A stretch of DNA of 13,323 nucleotides from Spirochaetales bacterium (GCA_016935715.1 JAFGQJ010000291.1:1-13323); one strand, 5' to 3'; shown: positions 1-8,001, numbered from the stretch's first letter. A program made the numbers and translations. Notes: generated by a model from the sequence alone, not told the origin.

Positions 1-28
1 CGGGAGGGACGCATCTTTACGCAAATCC

Positions 29-1936
29 ATGGGTGAAAAGCAACTGCAGGAACTCTTCGAAAGGGCCCTGGAAGCGGGGCGCAAGAGAGACTACCCGCTG
101 GCGATCGCGCTGCTTCAAGAGATCCTGGTTCAGACGGACCAGATGCCCTCAGCTCTGCTGTATCTGGGCCGCGCCTACCACGCTTTGGGGGATTTCAACC
201 GGGCCATTCAGGCGCTGCAGTTCTTCCTGAAGCTGGAACCGGAATCCTCGGAAGGCCATTTCTTCCTGGGCCGCGCCTACTTCACCCTTGGCATGCTGGG
301 CCACGCCTTCCAGCATCTGCGGACTTCCACAACTCTGAACGGATCTTTCGTACCGGCCCTGGGTTTGCTGGGTTTGACCGTGCTCAAACGCGGTCATCCG
401 CAGACGGCGGTTTCCGTGTTCGAACAGGCCCTGAAGCTGGAACCGGACAACCCGCAAATCTTCACCGGCTACCTCAACGCTCTTCTGACCAACGGGATCC
501 GCCTCTTCCGCAGGAATCGATACGAGGAGGCGCGGGACATCCTGCTGTTCATCCGCAAGCACCGTCCTGACAGCCTGGTGGCGCATCTGTACCTGGCCAG
601 CATCTACCGGGAGCTGGGAGACCCAAAGCTGTCGCTGTACCACTTCGAAGAAGCGGCGCATCTGGCCCCGGGGGACCCGGTTCTGCACCTGCAGAAAGCG
701 GTTCTCTACCTGCAGCAGGGAAACAGTGCCGCCGCTTTCGAGGAGATGACCGGGGCCGTGAGCCTGCTGGGGGGCAAAAAAATCTCCACCCAGGATGTTC
801 AGAGCATCCTGCGGATCATGACCATCGTGTTGTTTCAAAACCAGCGGCACCGGGAGGCCCTGGAGAGCGCCCGCAGGGTGTTGCGGATCTCCTACCGGGA
901 CGCAGACATGCACGCCATCATGGCGGAATCGTTCAGCAAGCTCGGCGAGCTCAAGAAAGCCAAGAATCATTACCTCAGGGCTCTGGAGGCGGACAGAAAC
1001 CGGTTGGAGCTCAACTACGGTCTGGCCGCCGTTCTGTGGGAACGGGAGGAATACCGTGAGCTTCACGCCGTGCTGGACCGGATCCTGCGCGCCCATTCCG
1101 ATGACGAATACGCCCTGTACTACAAGGCTCTCAGCCTTCCTTGCCTGGTGGACGACGTGCAGAAGACCATCCCCGCTCTCCAGGAGCAGATACGCCGCAG
1201 CGGCCCGGATCCGCACCTGATGAACGCCCTGGGGCAGGAATACCTGCGGGCTGACCTGCCCGATCTGGCCGAAGGGTGGTTCAAACGAACCCTCAAGCGC
1301 AGCGCCGATTTCGAGCAGGCTTTGGAGCAGCTGATCGAGGTGTACATCAGGACAGGGGATACGCCCAAGCTGCTTCGCGCCTACGCGGAGTATCTGAAAG
1401 CGTATCCTGAGAACGTGAATCTGCGCAAACAGTTTGCGCGGAAGCTCTACGATCAGTGCAGCTTCGCCAAGGCCTGTACGCAGCTGGAGATGCTCCTGCC
1501 CTACGAGCCGAAGAACACCGAATTCCGGACCATGCTGGCGCACAGCTACCGGCAGACCGCCAAGTATCCGGAGGCGATTCTACTGTACAGAGAGCTGCTC
1601 CTGGAAACGCCCAAGGACCTTGATCTGGTGAAACCTTTCGTGCTCTGTATGGAGCAGAGCGGCAACCGGGACACGGTCATCCTGCTCCTGGAAAAGGCGA
1701 TCAAGCTGTTCAGGAAGGACACCTGGCTGCCCCTCCGCCTGGGAACCCTCTACATGTCCGAGGGCAGGCTGGAAAAGGCGGCCGAAACCTTTCGCCTGGT
1801 CATCGGTATCGATCCCAAGAACTGGCAGGCCTACGACGGCCTGGGCGTGCTGTATGGGAAGATGGGGAACAACCAGTTCGCCGAACGCTTCACCAAGCGG
1901 GCCGTCCAGCTGAAGGCCGCACATGAACCCGGCTAA
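29..1936 (+). CDS. TPR-repeat protein, probably cytoplasmic (5' end may lie outside window)
   Basis: The protein is almost entirely tetratricopeptide-type helical repeats of about 34 residues. Clear units lie near residues 42-71 (LGRAYHALGDFNRAIQAL), 186-215, 293-321 and 601-629 (LGVLYGKMGNNQFAERF), with weaker units between. TPR superhelices are protein-interaction scaffolds. No catalytic domain, signal peptide or membrane segment is visible, so I infer a cytoplasmic adaptor of unknown partner. The ATG at 29 has no close ribosome binding site; the nearest purine run (ggaggg) lies about 20 nt upstream. The frame is open to base 2 without a stop, so the true start may be upstream of the window. 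The stop overlaps the end of the convergent ppdK gene by 4 nt, leaving no room for a separate terminator. The fold is secure; the function is unknown. Confidence 0.85.
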   Translation: MGEKQLQELFERALEAGRKRDYPLAIALLQEILVQTDQMPSALLYLGRAYHALGDFNRAIQALQFFLKLEPESSEGHFFLGRAYFTLGMLGHAFQHLRTSTTLNGSFVPALGLLGLTVLKRGHPQTAVSVFEQALKLEPDNPQIFTGYLNALLTNGIRLFRRNRYEEARDILLFIRKHRPDSLVAHLYLASIYRELGDPKLSLYHFEEAAHLAPGDPVLHLQKAVLYLQQGNSAAAFEEMTGAVSLLGGKKISTQDVQSILRIMTIVLFQNQRHREALESARRVLRISYRDADMHAIMAESFSKLGELKKAKNHYLRALEADRNRLELNYGLAAVLWEREEYRELHAVLDRILRAHSDDEYALYYKALSLPCLVDDVQKTIPALQEQIRRSGPDPHLMNALGQEYLRADLPDLAEGWFKRTLKRSADFEQALEQLIEVYIRTGDTPKLLRAYAEYLKAYPENVNLRKQFARKLYDQCSFAKACTQLEMLLPYEPKNTEFRTMLAHSYRQTAKYPEAILLYRELLLETPKDLDLVKPFVLCMEQSGNRDTVILLLEKAIKLFRKDTWLPLRLGTLYMSEGRLEKAAETFRLVIGIDPKNWQAYDGLGVLYGKMGNNQFAERFTKRAVQLKAAHEPG

Positions 1937-4590
1937 TTCTTCTCCGCTGCCCTCTCGATGTTGATCTGGGCGATTGTCAGCGCCGCGATCGGCACCGAAT
2001 ACGACGAGCAGGACACGTAGCTCAAACCCGCTTCCATACAGAATCGTATGTTCTCCGGCACCGCCCCGTGCTCCCCGCACAACCCGGTGATCAGATCCGG
2101 CCGGGTCAATCGCCCCCTCCGTGTGGCGACCTCGATCAGCTCCTTGACGTGCTCGTTCAGGATCTGAAAGGGATTTCCGTCCAGCACGTCGAACTGCGTG
2201 TAGTCGGGCATGAAGCTGTTGAAGTCATCCCGGGACAGTCCCAGGGTGGTCTGGGTCAGGTCATTGGTACCGAAGGAGAAAAACTGGGCATAGCGGGCGA
2301 TTTCCCCCGCCCCCAGCGCGGCCGCGGGAAGCTCGATCATGGTACCGATCTTGTACGGCACCCTGTCGGCCTTCAGGGCGGTGCGTACCTCCTCCTCCAC
2401 GTCCACCAGACCGCGGATCGATCCTCCTTCGATCCTCTTGCCGTAGATCAGGAGCTTGAGCTCGCTCTCGTTCATGATGATCGGGATCATGATCTCCGGG
2501 TGTACCGGCACCTTCTCCTTCTGCAGCGCGTACACCGCCTCGAACAGGGCACGCACCTGCATCTCGTAGATCTCGGGATACGAGACGGCGATGCGGCAGC
2601 CCCGATGGCCCAGCATCGGGTTGAACTCCGCCAGGGAATCACAGCGGGCGCGGACCTCCCGTTCACTCAGGGATTTTCCGCCTCCTTTGCTGCTTTGCAG
2701 ATACGTGATGAACCTCTTCATCTCCTCGTCATTGTGGGGAAGGAATTCGTGCAGAGGCGCATCGAGAAGGCGGATCGTGACCTCGTAGGGGCTCATCGAC
2801 TTGAGAATCCCGTAGAAGTCGTCCTTCTGGAATCCCTGGAGCTTCTTCAAGGCCGCTTTCCGCTCCTCCGCCGTGTCGGAAAGGATCATCTCGCGAAAGA
2901 TGTTGATCCGCTTCTCGTGGAAGAACATGTGCTCGGTACGGCACAAACCCACACCGGCGGCACCGAAGCTCTTGGCCAACCCGGCGTCCCTTGGCGTGTC
3001 CGCATTGGCCCGCACGTGGAAAGCCTCGATGTCCAGGTGCTTCTGAACCAGCTCGTTGAAATCCAGCAGCCCCGATACTTCGGGATCAGGTTCGATCAGC
3101 TCTGCGGTCCCCATGTAGATGGCCGGCTCCCCGTAATAGGGAACATTGAGGGACAGATAGTCGCCCTCGGAAATGGTCACCTCCCCAACCGTGGCCTTCC
3201 TGCCGCGAATGCGCATCTCCGGCTTTACCAGGGAGACTTTGCCGTACTGCCTGGCTACTACCGAAGCGTGGGCCGAATACCCCCCCTCATTGGACAGCAC
3301 ACCGGTGGCGACCTCGATGGCCTTTACATCCTCGGCGAAGGTTGCCGGCATACAGAGGATCAGCCGGGTGTCCTCTCCCTTCAGCTGCGCATCCTTGTAG
3401 GCTTCCAGCAATCCATCGGTGGAGAAGTAGACCCGTCCGATCGCCGCCCCCGGGGCCCCGGCGATCCCGCCTTCCAGGGCTTTCATCCTGCTCACCGAGG
3501 CGGGATTGATCACGGGGTGGAGGATCTCGTTGAGCTGCTGCGGCTTCACCTTGGACACCACGAAGCGATCGTCCACCACCTTGCGGTTGTAAAGATCCAG
3601 AAGCGTCTGGATCTCGGACTGGGTGGACTTGATCATCACAGCCCGCTGATCGATCAGCCAGAGCTTCTTGTTCTCGATGGTGAAGCGGATCGAGCGGATC
3701 TCCTTGAAGTGATCCTCCACGGTCCGTGCGATTTTACCCAGCTCGTTCAGATATTTCTTCTCTATGGAGTTGATGTCTCTTCCCGTAGCTCCGATCGAAT
3801 CGAAGGCACTCTGGTAGAACTCTCCCTGAAGGATCTTCTGTCCCGTGACGATGTTGCGGGTATAGAAATTACCGCTGGCCGAGTCCTTGCCGTAGTTGCC
3901 GTAAACCATAGGCTGGATGAGCAGAGAGGTGTCCCGGTTGTTCATCTCATCCAGGCTCAGCATGTGGCTGATGCGCTTCAGCGCGATCTCCAACTGGTCG
4001 TAGGCATCTCCCGAGAAAAACCCCTCCGGCAGCAGGGGGAGGATCTCCCGCACGCTGGCGTCCCGCTCCCGCGCGCTCATCTTGCTGGACAGCTGCCTGT
4101 CCAGCTTGTCTGCGGCCTTGCGGATGCTCTGGGCATATTTCTCCTTTTTCTCCAGTTCGGCGATCCGAGCCTCGATGGCCAGCATGCCCTTGCAGAGGAA
4201 CTGGACCTCGTGATGCCCGAAGTTCTCCCCTACGAATTTCACGAAACCAGGCAGCGTGCCGTCGGTCAGGCCGTAGTTGTGCAGCGTGGGATAATGGGTG
4301 ATTACCAGGGAAGGACTGATGACGATCTTCACCAGCATGGGATTTTCCGGATCCCCGAAGCGCTTGCCCGTTCCGGCCTCCAGCTTTTTGAAGAAACTCC
4401 TCAGATGGCTCTTGATCGACATCTCGGCCAGATCCGAGGCAATCTCTGCCTCGATGACGAATCCCGGCAGTATGGGCAGCTCGAGCTCCGCCAGCTCCAT
4501 GGCCCGGCGCCCGCGAATACCGATCTTGTTCAGCACCTCTTCCTTGCTGACGTATTCCTTGTCGCTGAAAAAGTAGACGTTTCTCTTCAT
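1933..4590 (-). CDS. ppdK: pyruvate, phosphate dikinase homologue with degenerate ATP-grasp domain
   Basis: PPDK interconverts pyruvate, ATP and Pi with PEP, AMP and PPi through a swivelling phosphohistidine domain. The 885 residues match the family length. The C-terminal PEP/pyruvate barrel is complete: GLCRTEHMFF (Arg551), VTIRLLD (Arg607), GTMIELP (Glu753), FSFGTNDLTQ (Asn776) and GLCGEHG (Cys838). The central domain has GGYSAHASVVAR with catalytic His441. The N-terminal ATP-grasp half (about 1-340) is divergent: the usual SVRSG arginine aligns with Val90, the E of IEFTIE with Arg302 and the Q of LQTR with Asp314. The segment at about 228-258 (YGNYGKDSASGNFYTRN) still resembles the family. 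The gene starts 18 nt after the upstream gene, with AGGGG about 8 nt before the ATG, so the two are probably co-transcribed. Family membership is sure; whether it uses ATP is doubtful. Confidence 0.9.
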   Translation of the reverse strand: MKRNVYFFSDKEYVSKEEVLNKIGIRGRRAMELAELELPILPGFVIEAEIASDLAEMSIKSHLRSFFKKLEAGTGKRFGDPENPMLVKIVISPSLVITHYPTLHNYGLTDGTLPGFVKFVGENFGHHEVQFLCKGMLAIEARIAELEKKEKYAQSIRKAADKLDRQLSSKMSARERDASVREILPLLPEGFFSGDAYDQLEIALKRISHMLSLDEMNNRDTSLLIQPMVYGNYGKDSASGNFYTRNIVTGQKILQGEFYQSAFDSIGATGRDINSIEKKYLNELGKIARTVEDHFKEIRSIRFTIENKKLWLIDQRAVMIKSTQSEIQTLLDLYNRKVVDDRFVVSKVKPQQLNEILHPVINPASVSRMKALEGGIAGAPGAAIGRVYFSTDGLLEAYKDAQLKGEDTRLILCMPATFAEDVKAIEVATGVLSNEGGYSAHASVVARQYGKVSLVKPEMRIRGRKATVGEVTISEGDYLSLNVPYYGEPAIYMGTAELIEPDPEVSGLLDFNELVQKHLDIEAFHVRANADTPRDAGLAKSFGAAGVGLCRTEHMFFHEKRINIFREMILSDTAEERKAALKKLQGFQKDDFYGILKSMSPYEVTIRLLDAPLHEFLPHNDEEMKRFITYLQSSKGGGKSLSEREVRARCDSLAEFNPMLGHRGCRIAVSYPEIYEMQVRALFEAVYALQKEKVPVHPEIMIPIIMNESELKLLIYGKRIEGGSIRGLVDVEEEVRTALKADRVPYKIGTMIELPAAALGAGEIARYAQFFSFGTNDLTQTTLGLSRDDFNSFMPDYTQFDVLDGNPFQILNEHVKELIEVATRRGRLTRPDLITGLCGEHGAVPENIRFCMEAGLSYVSCSSYSVPIAALTIAQINIERAAEKN

Positions 4591-4608
4591 CTTTCTACCC
4601 CTTGCATA

Positions 4609-5631
4609 CTAGAACAGGTTCAATACGGTATTGACGGGAAACTTGAGGAAGGCCTCGAAGGCCGGACTGGCACCCTGTCGGAGATATCTCTGCAATTTGG
4701 CCAGATCCTTGATCTCCTCACCGGCCACCGCGATCATGATCGTGGAGCCGTGCTTGACCTTGCCCCACTTGAACAGGGTATTGATGTCGTGGATCCGCTC
4801 CCCTTCGTAGAAAATGAACACCTCGAGTCCGGGATATTTCGCATTGTAGCTCTGGATGATTTTCTTCCAGGCTTCGACATTCCCGTTGTGAAACAGCTCG
4901 TTGGAGACCGGAATCGAGTACATCGGCGTCATGCGCCGCTTCTTGGTCGGTACTTCGGCCACTGCTGCGGGCGCCTGAGCTGCGGCTGCGGGAGCGCGCT
5001 TGGGCGCGGCTTTTGCCCGGGCCGGCGCTCTGCCCGGTTTCGCGCGCGCCTTGGGCTTGGGTGCAGCCGGCGGTTTGGGTGCTTTCCACTTGAACTTTCC
5101 CTGAGTCAGGGAGGCGGGGGTTCTGACCTTGCCCGTCTCCAGCAGAGAGATCAGTGCGTCGATCGCCGACTCCAGCAGTTTCTCCGGCGTCTTCTCCGTG
5201 AGGGTACCGCTGTAGATCGTGAGCAGCTCGTTTCTCCGCAAACCCTGCACCGATTCCCAGTGCTGCTTGTTCTTGGGATTGATCAGGGTCAGCCCCAGGT
5301 CAGGGTGGTAGTAGGCCAGAACCAGATCCACCGCATCCCACTTCCCCACCTCGGAGACGATCGGGTCGAACTCCTCGATGTTTCGGCTCAGATTGTAGGA
5401 GCGGGACCGGTAGTTGTACTTCGGATGGCCCACCAGCAAGGCGTTGACGATGGGACCGATCTGGTTGGATTCGATGGCCTTTTCATCCAGCATGCCGTTC
5501 AGCTCATCCGCCAGGTTGACCCTGGACTCGAACGCCGGCACGATATCGTTGACGGCCTGGAAATGGCGCAGGGAACGGTTGAATCCTGCCCTCGTGCTCA
5601 AACCCACGTATTCGTATACAGCCTCTGCCAT
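4609..5631 (-). CDS. Uncharacterised two-domain protein with Lys/Pro/Ala-rich linker, upstream of ppdK
   Basis: I do not recognise a characterised family. Three parts are visible in 340 residues. Residues 1 to about 180 form a mixed alpha/beta domain with SRSYNLSRNIEEFDPIV and VDLVLAYYHPDLGLTLINPK. Residues about 183-230 are a basic, low-complexity Pro/Ala/Lys/Arg linker that resembles a histone H1 tail. Residues about 235-340 form a second compact domain with VFIFYEGERIHDINTLFKWG and HGSTIMIAVAGEE. There is no signal peptide or membrane segment, so it is probably cytoplasmic. The ATG follows AAGGGG by about 5 nt. It sits between cfpA and ppdK, the position tp0747 holds in T. pallidum as I recall it. 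The short gap to ppdK suggests linked function. The basic linker could bind nucleic acid or simply be a flexible tether; nothing in the sequence decides. Confidence 0.8.
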   Translation of the reverse strand: MAEAVYEYVGLSTRAGFNRSLRHFQAVNDIVPAFESRVNLADELNGMLDEKAIESNQIGPIVNALLVGHPKYNYRSRSYNLSRNIEEFDPIVSEVGKWDAVDLVLAYYHPDLGLTLINPKNKQHWESVQGLRRNELLTIYSGTLTEKTPEKLLESAIDALISLLETGKVRTPASLTQGKFKWKAPKPPAAPKPKARAKPGRAPARAKAAPKRAPAAAAQAPAAVAEVPTKKRRMTPMYSIPVSNELFHNGNVEAWKKIIQSYNAKYPGLEVFIFYEGERIHDINTLFKWGKVKHGSTIMIAVAGEEIKDLAKLQRYLRQGASPAFEAFLKFPVNTVLNLF

Positions 5632-5645
5632 GATTACCCCTTCGC

Positions 5646-5686
5646 TCCTGAAAGCCCCTGCAGCGGGGGAGACGTTTCTCTCAGGA
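5646..5686 (-). promoter_or_regulatory. Possible leader hairpin before the 5631-1933 operon
   Basis: An outer inverted repeat (tcctga 5646-5651 and tcagga 5681-5686) encloses an inner GC-rich one (cccc at 5655-5658 and gggg at 5665-5668). In the minus-strand transcript this would form a hairpin ending next to the AGGAG/AAGGGG ribosome binding region of the gene starting at 5631. It could affect translation, but stems this short can arise by chance in GC-rich DNA. Confidence 0.3.
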
Positions 5687-5746
5687 ATCTCCGATTAATT
5701 TCCATTGACCCGTGATGTTCGCGACCCAACCCTTCAGCCGCATCTC

Positions 5747-5761
5747 CCGCAGCCGCTGCGG
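5747..5761. repeat. 15-nt perfect inverted repeat in the cfpA-downstream spacer
   Basis: CCGCAGC and GCTGCGG flank a single central C. The repeat lies between the cfpA terminator and the next minus-strand gene, where an operator or part of a promoter might be expected. I could not find convincing -35 and -10 boxes around it. The rest of the 5632-5832 spacer holds only the hairpin and the terminator described separately. Confidence 0.35.
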
Positions 5762-5765
5762 TGGG

Positions 5766-5814
5766 TATAAAATAAAACGGTGATCCCCCGCCAATAAGAG
5801 CAGAGGATCACCGT
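5766..5814 (-). terminator. Rho-independent terminator after cfpA
   Basis: On the minus strand, arms acggtgatcc (5777-5786) and ggatcaccgt (5805-5814) form a perfect 10-bp stem with an 18-nt loop. It is followed by a T-rich run, TTTTATTTTATA, at 5777 down to 5766. It starts about 20 nt after the cfpA stop. This is the standard layout of an intrinsic terminator and suggests cfpA is transcribed separately from the two genes downstream. Confidence 0.85.
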
Positions 5815-5832
5815 CTGTCTGCATTTCTTCGG

Positions 5833-7884
5833 TTAGATCTCTTTCAGTCCTGAAGATCCCCGTGAGCGGCCTCTTCCGCTGGACTTCGAGCGGCCTCTTC
5901 CGCTTGAGCTCGACTTCGGCCGTCCCCGTCCACGGCTGGTAGAATCCACCACACCGGCCCTGGGGGTCTCACTGACCTGGGAAGCGGCGGTCTCGCCGGC
6001 GTGGATCATGTCCACGAACTCGGTTCCCGAGGCCTCTCCCTCTTCGCCCATGCCGGTTTCCCCGAAGGACATCGCGATGTCCTCGCGTACCGTGGAGCGA
6101 CGTCTGGAGAAGGAGGCGAAAGCCGCATCGGCGAATCCCTTGGATACACCGAAGAGGAATTCGTTCAATACGTTTGCCATCCCTTCCAGAGTGGCTTTCT
6201 TCTTCTTGATCGAGGTGATGTCCACGTCCAGGATCAATCCCGGCTGGATGTGATACGGATTGATCATGTAGTCGAATTTATTGAACTCCGCCTCGAGGTA
6301 GTTCAGCCGCTCCTCCGCGACCCGGCGCTGGATCGGGTACTTGTAGCCGTACACCTTCTGGAGCTTCTCCCTCATGAGGATGATCCGCCTCTTGACCTTG
6401 TCCTTTTCGGGCAGATAGGTGCGGTTCATACGCTCCACTTCGGTGTCCCCGGCGACCACGAAGGTGACCTCATCCCAGGTCTTTTCGATGTCTTCGTACA
6501 TCGGATCCCCGGTCAGGGCCTTGATCTTTCTCTTGATCTTGTTGCGTTTGCGCTTGGCCAGATCCTTGAAGTCCACGACCCCTTTCATGAACTTGGAATC
6601 CTCATAGACCATGTCCAGGACGTCCCACAGATGCTGGATCTCGACTTCCATGCTCTTCATCTGCACGTCGTAGGCCTTTCGCTCTTCCAGCAGCTGGGCC
6701 TGATCGTAGTACTTCAGCTTGATCGCGTAGCGCTCGTCGGGCAGGGACGCCGGATCGGTATCCTCGTATTCCCGGATGATCAGCTCCCTGGCGTTTTTGA
6801 GGTTCTCGATGTACTGGTAGCCCATCTTCGAGGTGTCCAGGATCGAGGTGATGGAATTGATCGAGGTGTTGAACCCGCGGTTGCGGATGTTCTCCAGGTC
6901 GATGATCTTTTTCAGATTTTCCCGGATGTTCACCGGATCGTACTCTTCCGGATCGATCTCCGCCCTCAGGCCCTCGATGCGGTCCATCAGGCTCTTGGCA
7001 AAGAAGGTGTAGCGCTTGCTCTTCGGATCGTCCTTGTCGTCGGAGGTGTACTTCTCCACCCTCCCCATCTTCTGGAAGAGGATCTCCCCGTCGGACATCT
7101 CCTCCCTGCCCTCGTCGATGATCTTTTCCTTGAGCTCCTCGATCTCCTTGTCGATCAGGTCCAGGATGTGCTTGGACAGCATGTCCTTGATCAGGTATTC
7201 CACGGTCACCTGGTAGTGGAAGATCGGGCTGATCAGCTCGGAATCCAGGATGTTCACCGACAGCTTGACATCCGATACCGTCTTGGGCCTGTGCGTAGAG
7301 TCCTTGAAGGAACACTTGACGATCGAGTAGGCATTCTGACCCCGGACAAACGCACCGACATCGGTCTTCTGCCGCAGCAGGCTGTTGGTCATGGTCTCCA
7401 GATCGTTCACGCCCCGCTGGATGTGCCCGTGGAGGTGACCGTACATGTTGACGATCGATTTCTCGATTTCACCCGTGTTGAACTTGTCCATCCCGCCGAT
7501 GGCATCGAGCAGGGCGGCGATTTCCTTGGGGGTGTAGCGGGCCAGGGTCTTCATCTCTTCCTTGTCCACGAAGTTCCTGACCTTCTTCACCATCTCGTCT
7601 TCCGCCGTCACGTTGTAGCGGTTGAACATGTTCTGGTAGTTCTGGTTGTAGTAGTTGTAGATCTTCTCCTTCAAACCGCCCATCACGTCCAGGCGCTCCA
7701 GGACCTGAGGGGGCAGTTTGGCTGTTATATGGTTCATCACCTTGTCTACTTCTTCGCCGAGGAGCAGATCCACCTCCGCCTGCTGATCACGAAACTCCTG
7801 TGCAAGGGAGTTGCGGGATCCTACGGCGCTTGGTTTTTCCGGATGAAAAACATTCGGACTTTTTGGTAAATCAAGACTCGCCAT
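5833..7884 (-). CDS. cfpA: Cytoplasmic filament protein A
   Basis: CfpA is the subunit of the ribbon of cytoplasmic filaments under the inner membrane of treponemes and related spirochaetes; loss of it in Treponema denticola disturbs cell division and chromosome segregation. The 683 residues match the roughly 680 of T. pallidum CfpA. The N-terminus (NSLAQEFRDQQAEVDLLLG, residues about 25-45) and the long helical body agree with my memory of the family. Charged, heptad-like helices lie near 235-275, 385-420 and 455-475. There is no signal peptide or membrane segment. The last 36 residues (648-683) are an Arg-Gly/Ser repeat tail ending GLKEI. AAGGAG lies 8-9 nt before the ATG, a good promoter lies further upstream, and a terminator follows. 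The identification rests on recall of the family and gene neighbourhood. Confidence 0.9.
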   Translation of the reverse strand: MASLDLPKSPNVFHPEKPSAVGSRNSLAQEFRDQQAEVDLLLGEEVDKVMNHITAKLPPQVLERLDVMGGLKEKIYNYYNQNYQNMFNRYNVTAEDEMVKKVRNFVDKEEMKTLARYTPKEIAALLDAIGGMDKFNTGEIEKSIVNMYGHLHGHIQRGVNDLETMTNSLLRQKTDVGAFVRGQNAYSIVKCSFKDSTHRPKTVSDVKLSVNILDSELISPIFHYQVTVEYLIKDMLSKHILDLIDKEIEELKEKIIDEGREEMSDGEILFQKMGRVEKYTSDDKDDPKSKRYTFFAKSLMDRIEGLRAEIDPEEYDPVNIRENLKKIIDLENIRNRGFNTSINSITSILDTSKMGYQYIENLKNARELIIREYEDTDPASLPDERYAIKLKYYDQAQLLEERKAYDVQMKSMEVEIQHLWDVLDMVYEDSKFMKGVVDFKDLAKRKRNKIKRKIKALTGDPMYEDIEKTWDEVTFVVAGDTEVERMNRTYLPEKDKVKRRIILMREKLQKVYGYKYPIQRRVAEERLNYLEAEFNKFDYMINPYHIQPGLILDVDITSIKKKKATLEGMANVLNEFLFGVSKGFADAAFASFSRRRSTVREDIAMSFGETGMGEEGEASGTEFVDMIHAGETAASQVSETPRAGVVDSTSRGRGRPKSSSSGRGRSKSSGRGRSRGSSGLKEI
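5864..5904 (-). repeat. 24-nt tandem repeat encoding the CfpA Arg-Gly/Ser tail
   Basis: A 17-base word (gagcggcctcttccgct) occurs identically at 5864-5880 and 5888-5904, a period of 24 nt or 8 codons. It encodes the GRGRS units of the CfpA C-terminus, and a third, diverged unit (GRGRPKSS) lies just beyond. Tandem units of this kind can change copy number by slippage while keeping the frame. Confidence 0.75.
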
Positions 7885-7918
7885 AGCTATTTCTCCTTCA
7901 TTTCGAGGTCTTAATTAA

Positions 7919-7946
7919 ATTATTCACACCTAAACACAAATGTAAA
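7919..7946 (-). promoter_or_regulatory. Sigma70-type promoter for cfpA
   Basis: Read on the minus strand, TTTACA (7946-7941) and AATAAT (7924-7919) are separated by 16 nt. Each matches the sigma70 consensus at 5 of 6 positions. The predicted start of transcription, near 7912, gives a short leader carrying the AAGGAG site ahead of the ATG at 7884. It lies in the AT-rich divergent region between cfpA and the VWA operon. Confidence 0.65.
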
Positions 7947-7960
7947 GCACAAAATTTTTT

Positions 7961-7988
7961 TTTCACTTCCATTTTAAAAAAATATGGT
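7961..7988 (+). promoter_or_regulatory. Weak candidate promoter for the VWA operon
   Basis: TTTCAC (7961-7966) and TATGGT (7983-7988) are 16 nt apart, just upstream of the plus-strand operon. The -35 match is poor. The surrounding run of nine T and the following A-rich stretch make this the most promoter-like DNA before the first gene, but the exact boxes are uncertain. Confidence 0.3.
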
Positions 7989-8001
7989 GCATGCTGGAGC
8001 C

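Noticed and set aside
149..1543. A 464-codon minus-strand open frame antisense to the TPR gene
   Set aside because: Codon-register shadow; the Gln/Val/Leu-rich composition mirrors the Leu- and Glu-rich TPR codons.
2068..5715. A 1215-codon open frame on the plus strand, antisense to ppdK and the unknown gene
   Set aside because: It is in exact codon register with the two minus-strand genes, so it stays open wherever they avoid TTA, CTA and TCA codons, which are rare here. Its translation shows no domain and runs through an intergenic gap, while the minus-strand proteins have clear motifs.
6001..7869. A 622-codon open frame antisense to cfpA
   Set aside because: Same codon-register effect; the translation is a His/Leu/Val/Asp-rich mirror of CfpA codons with no recognisable motif.
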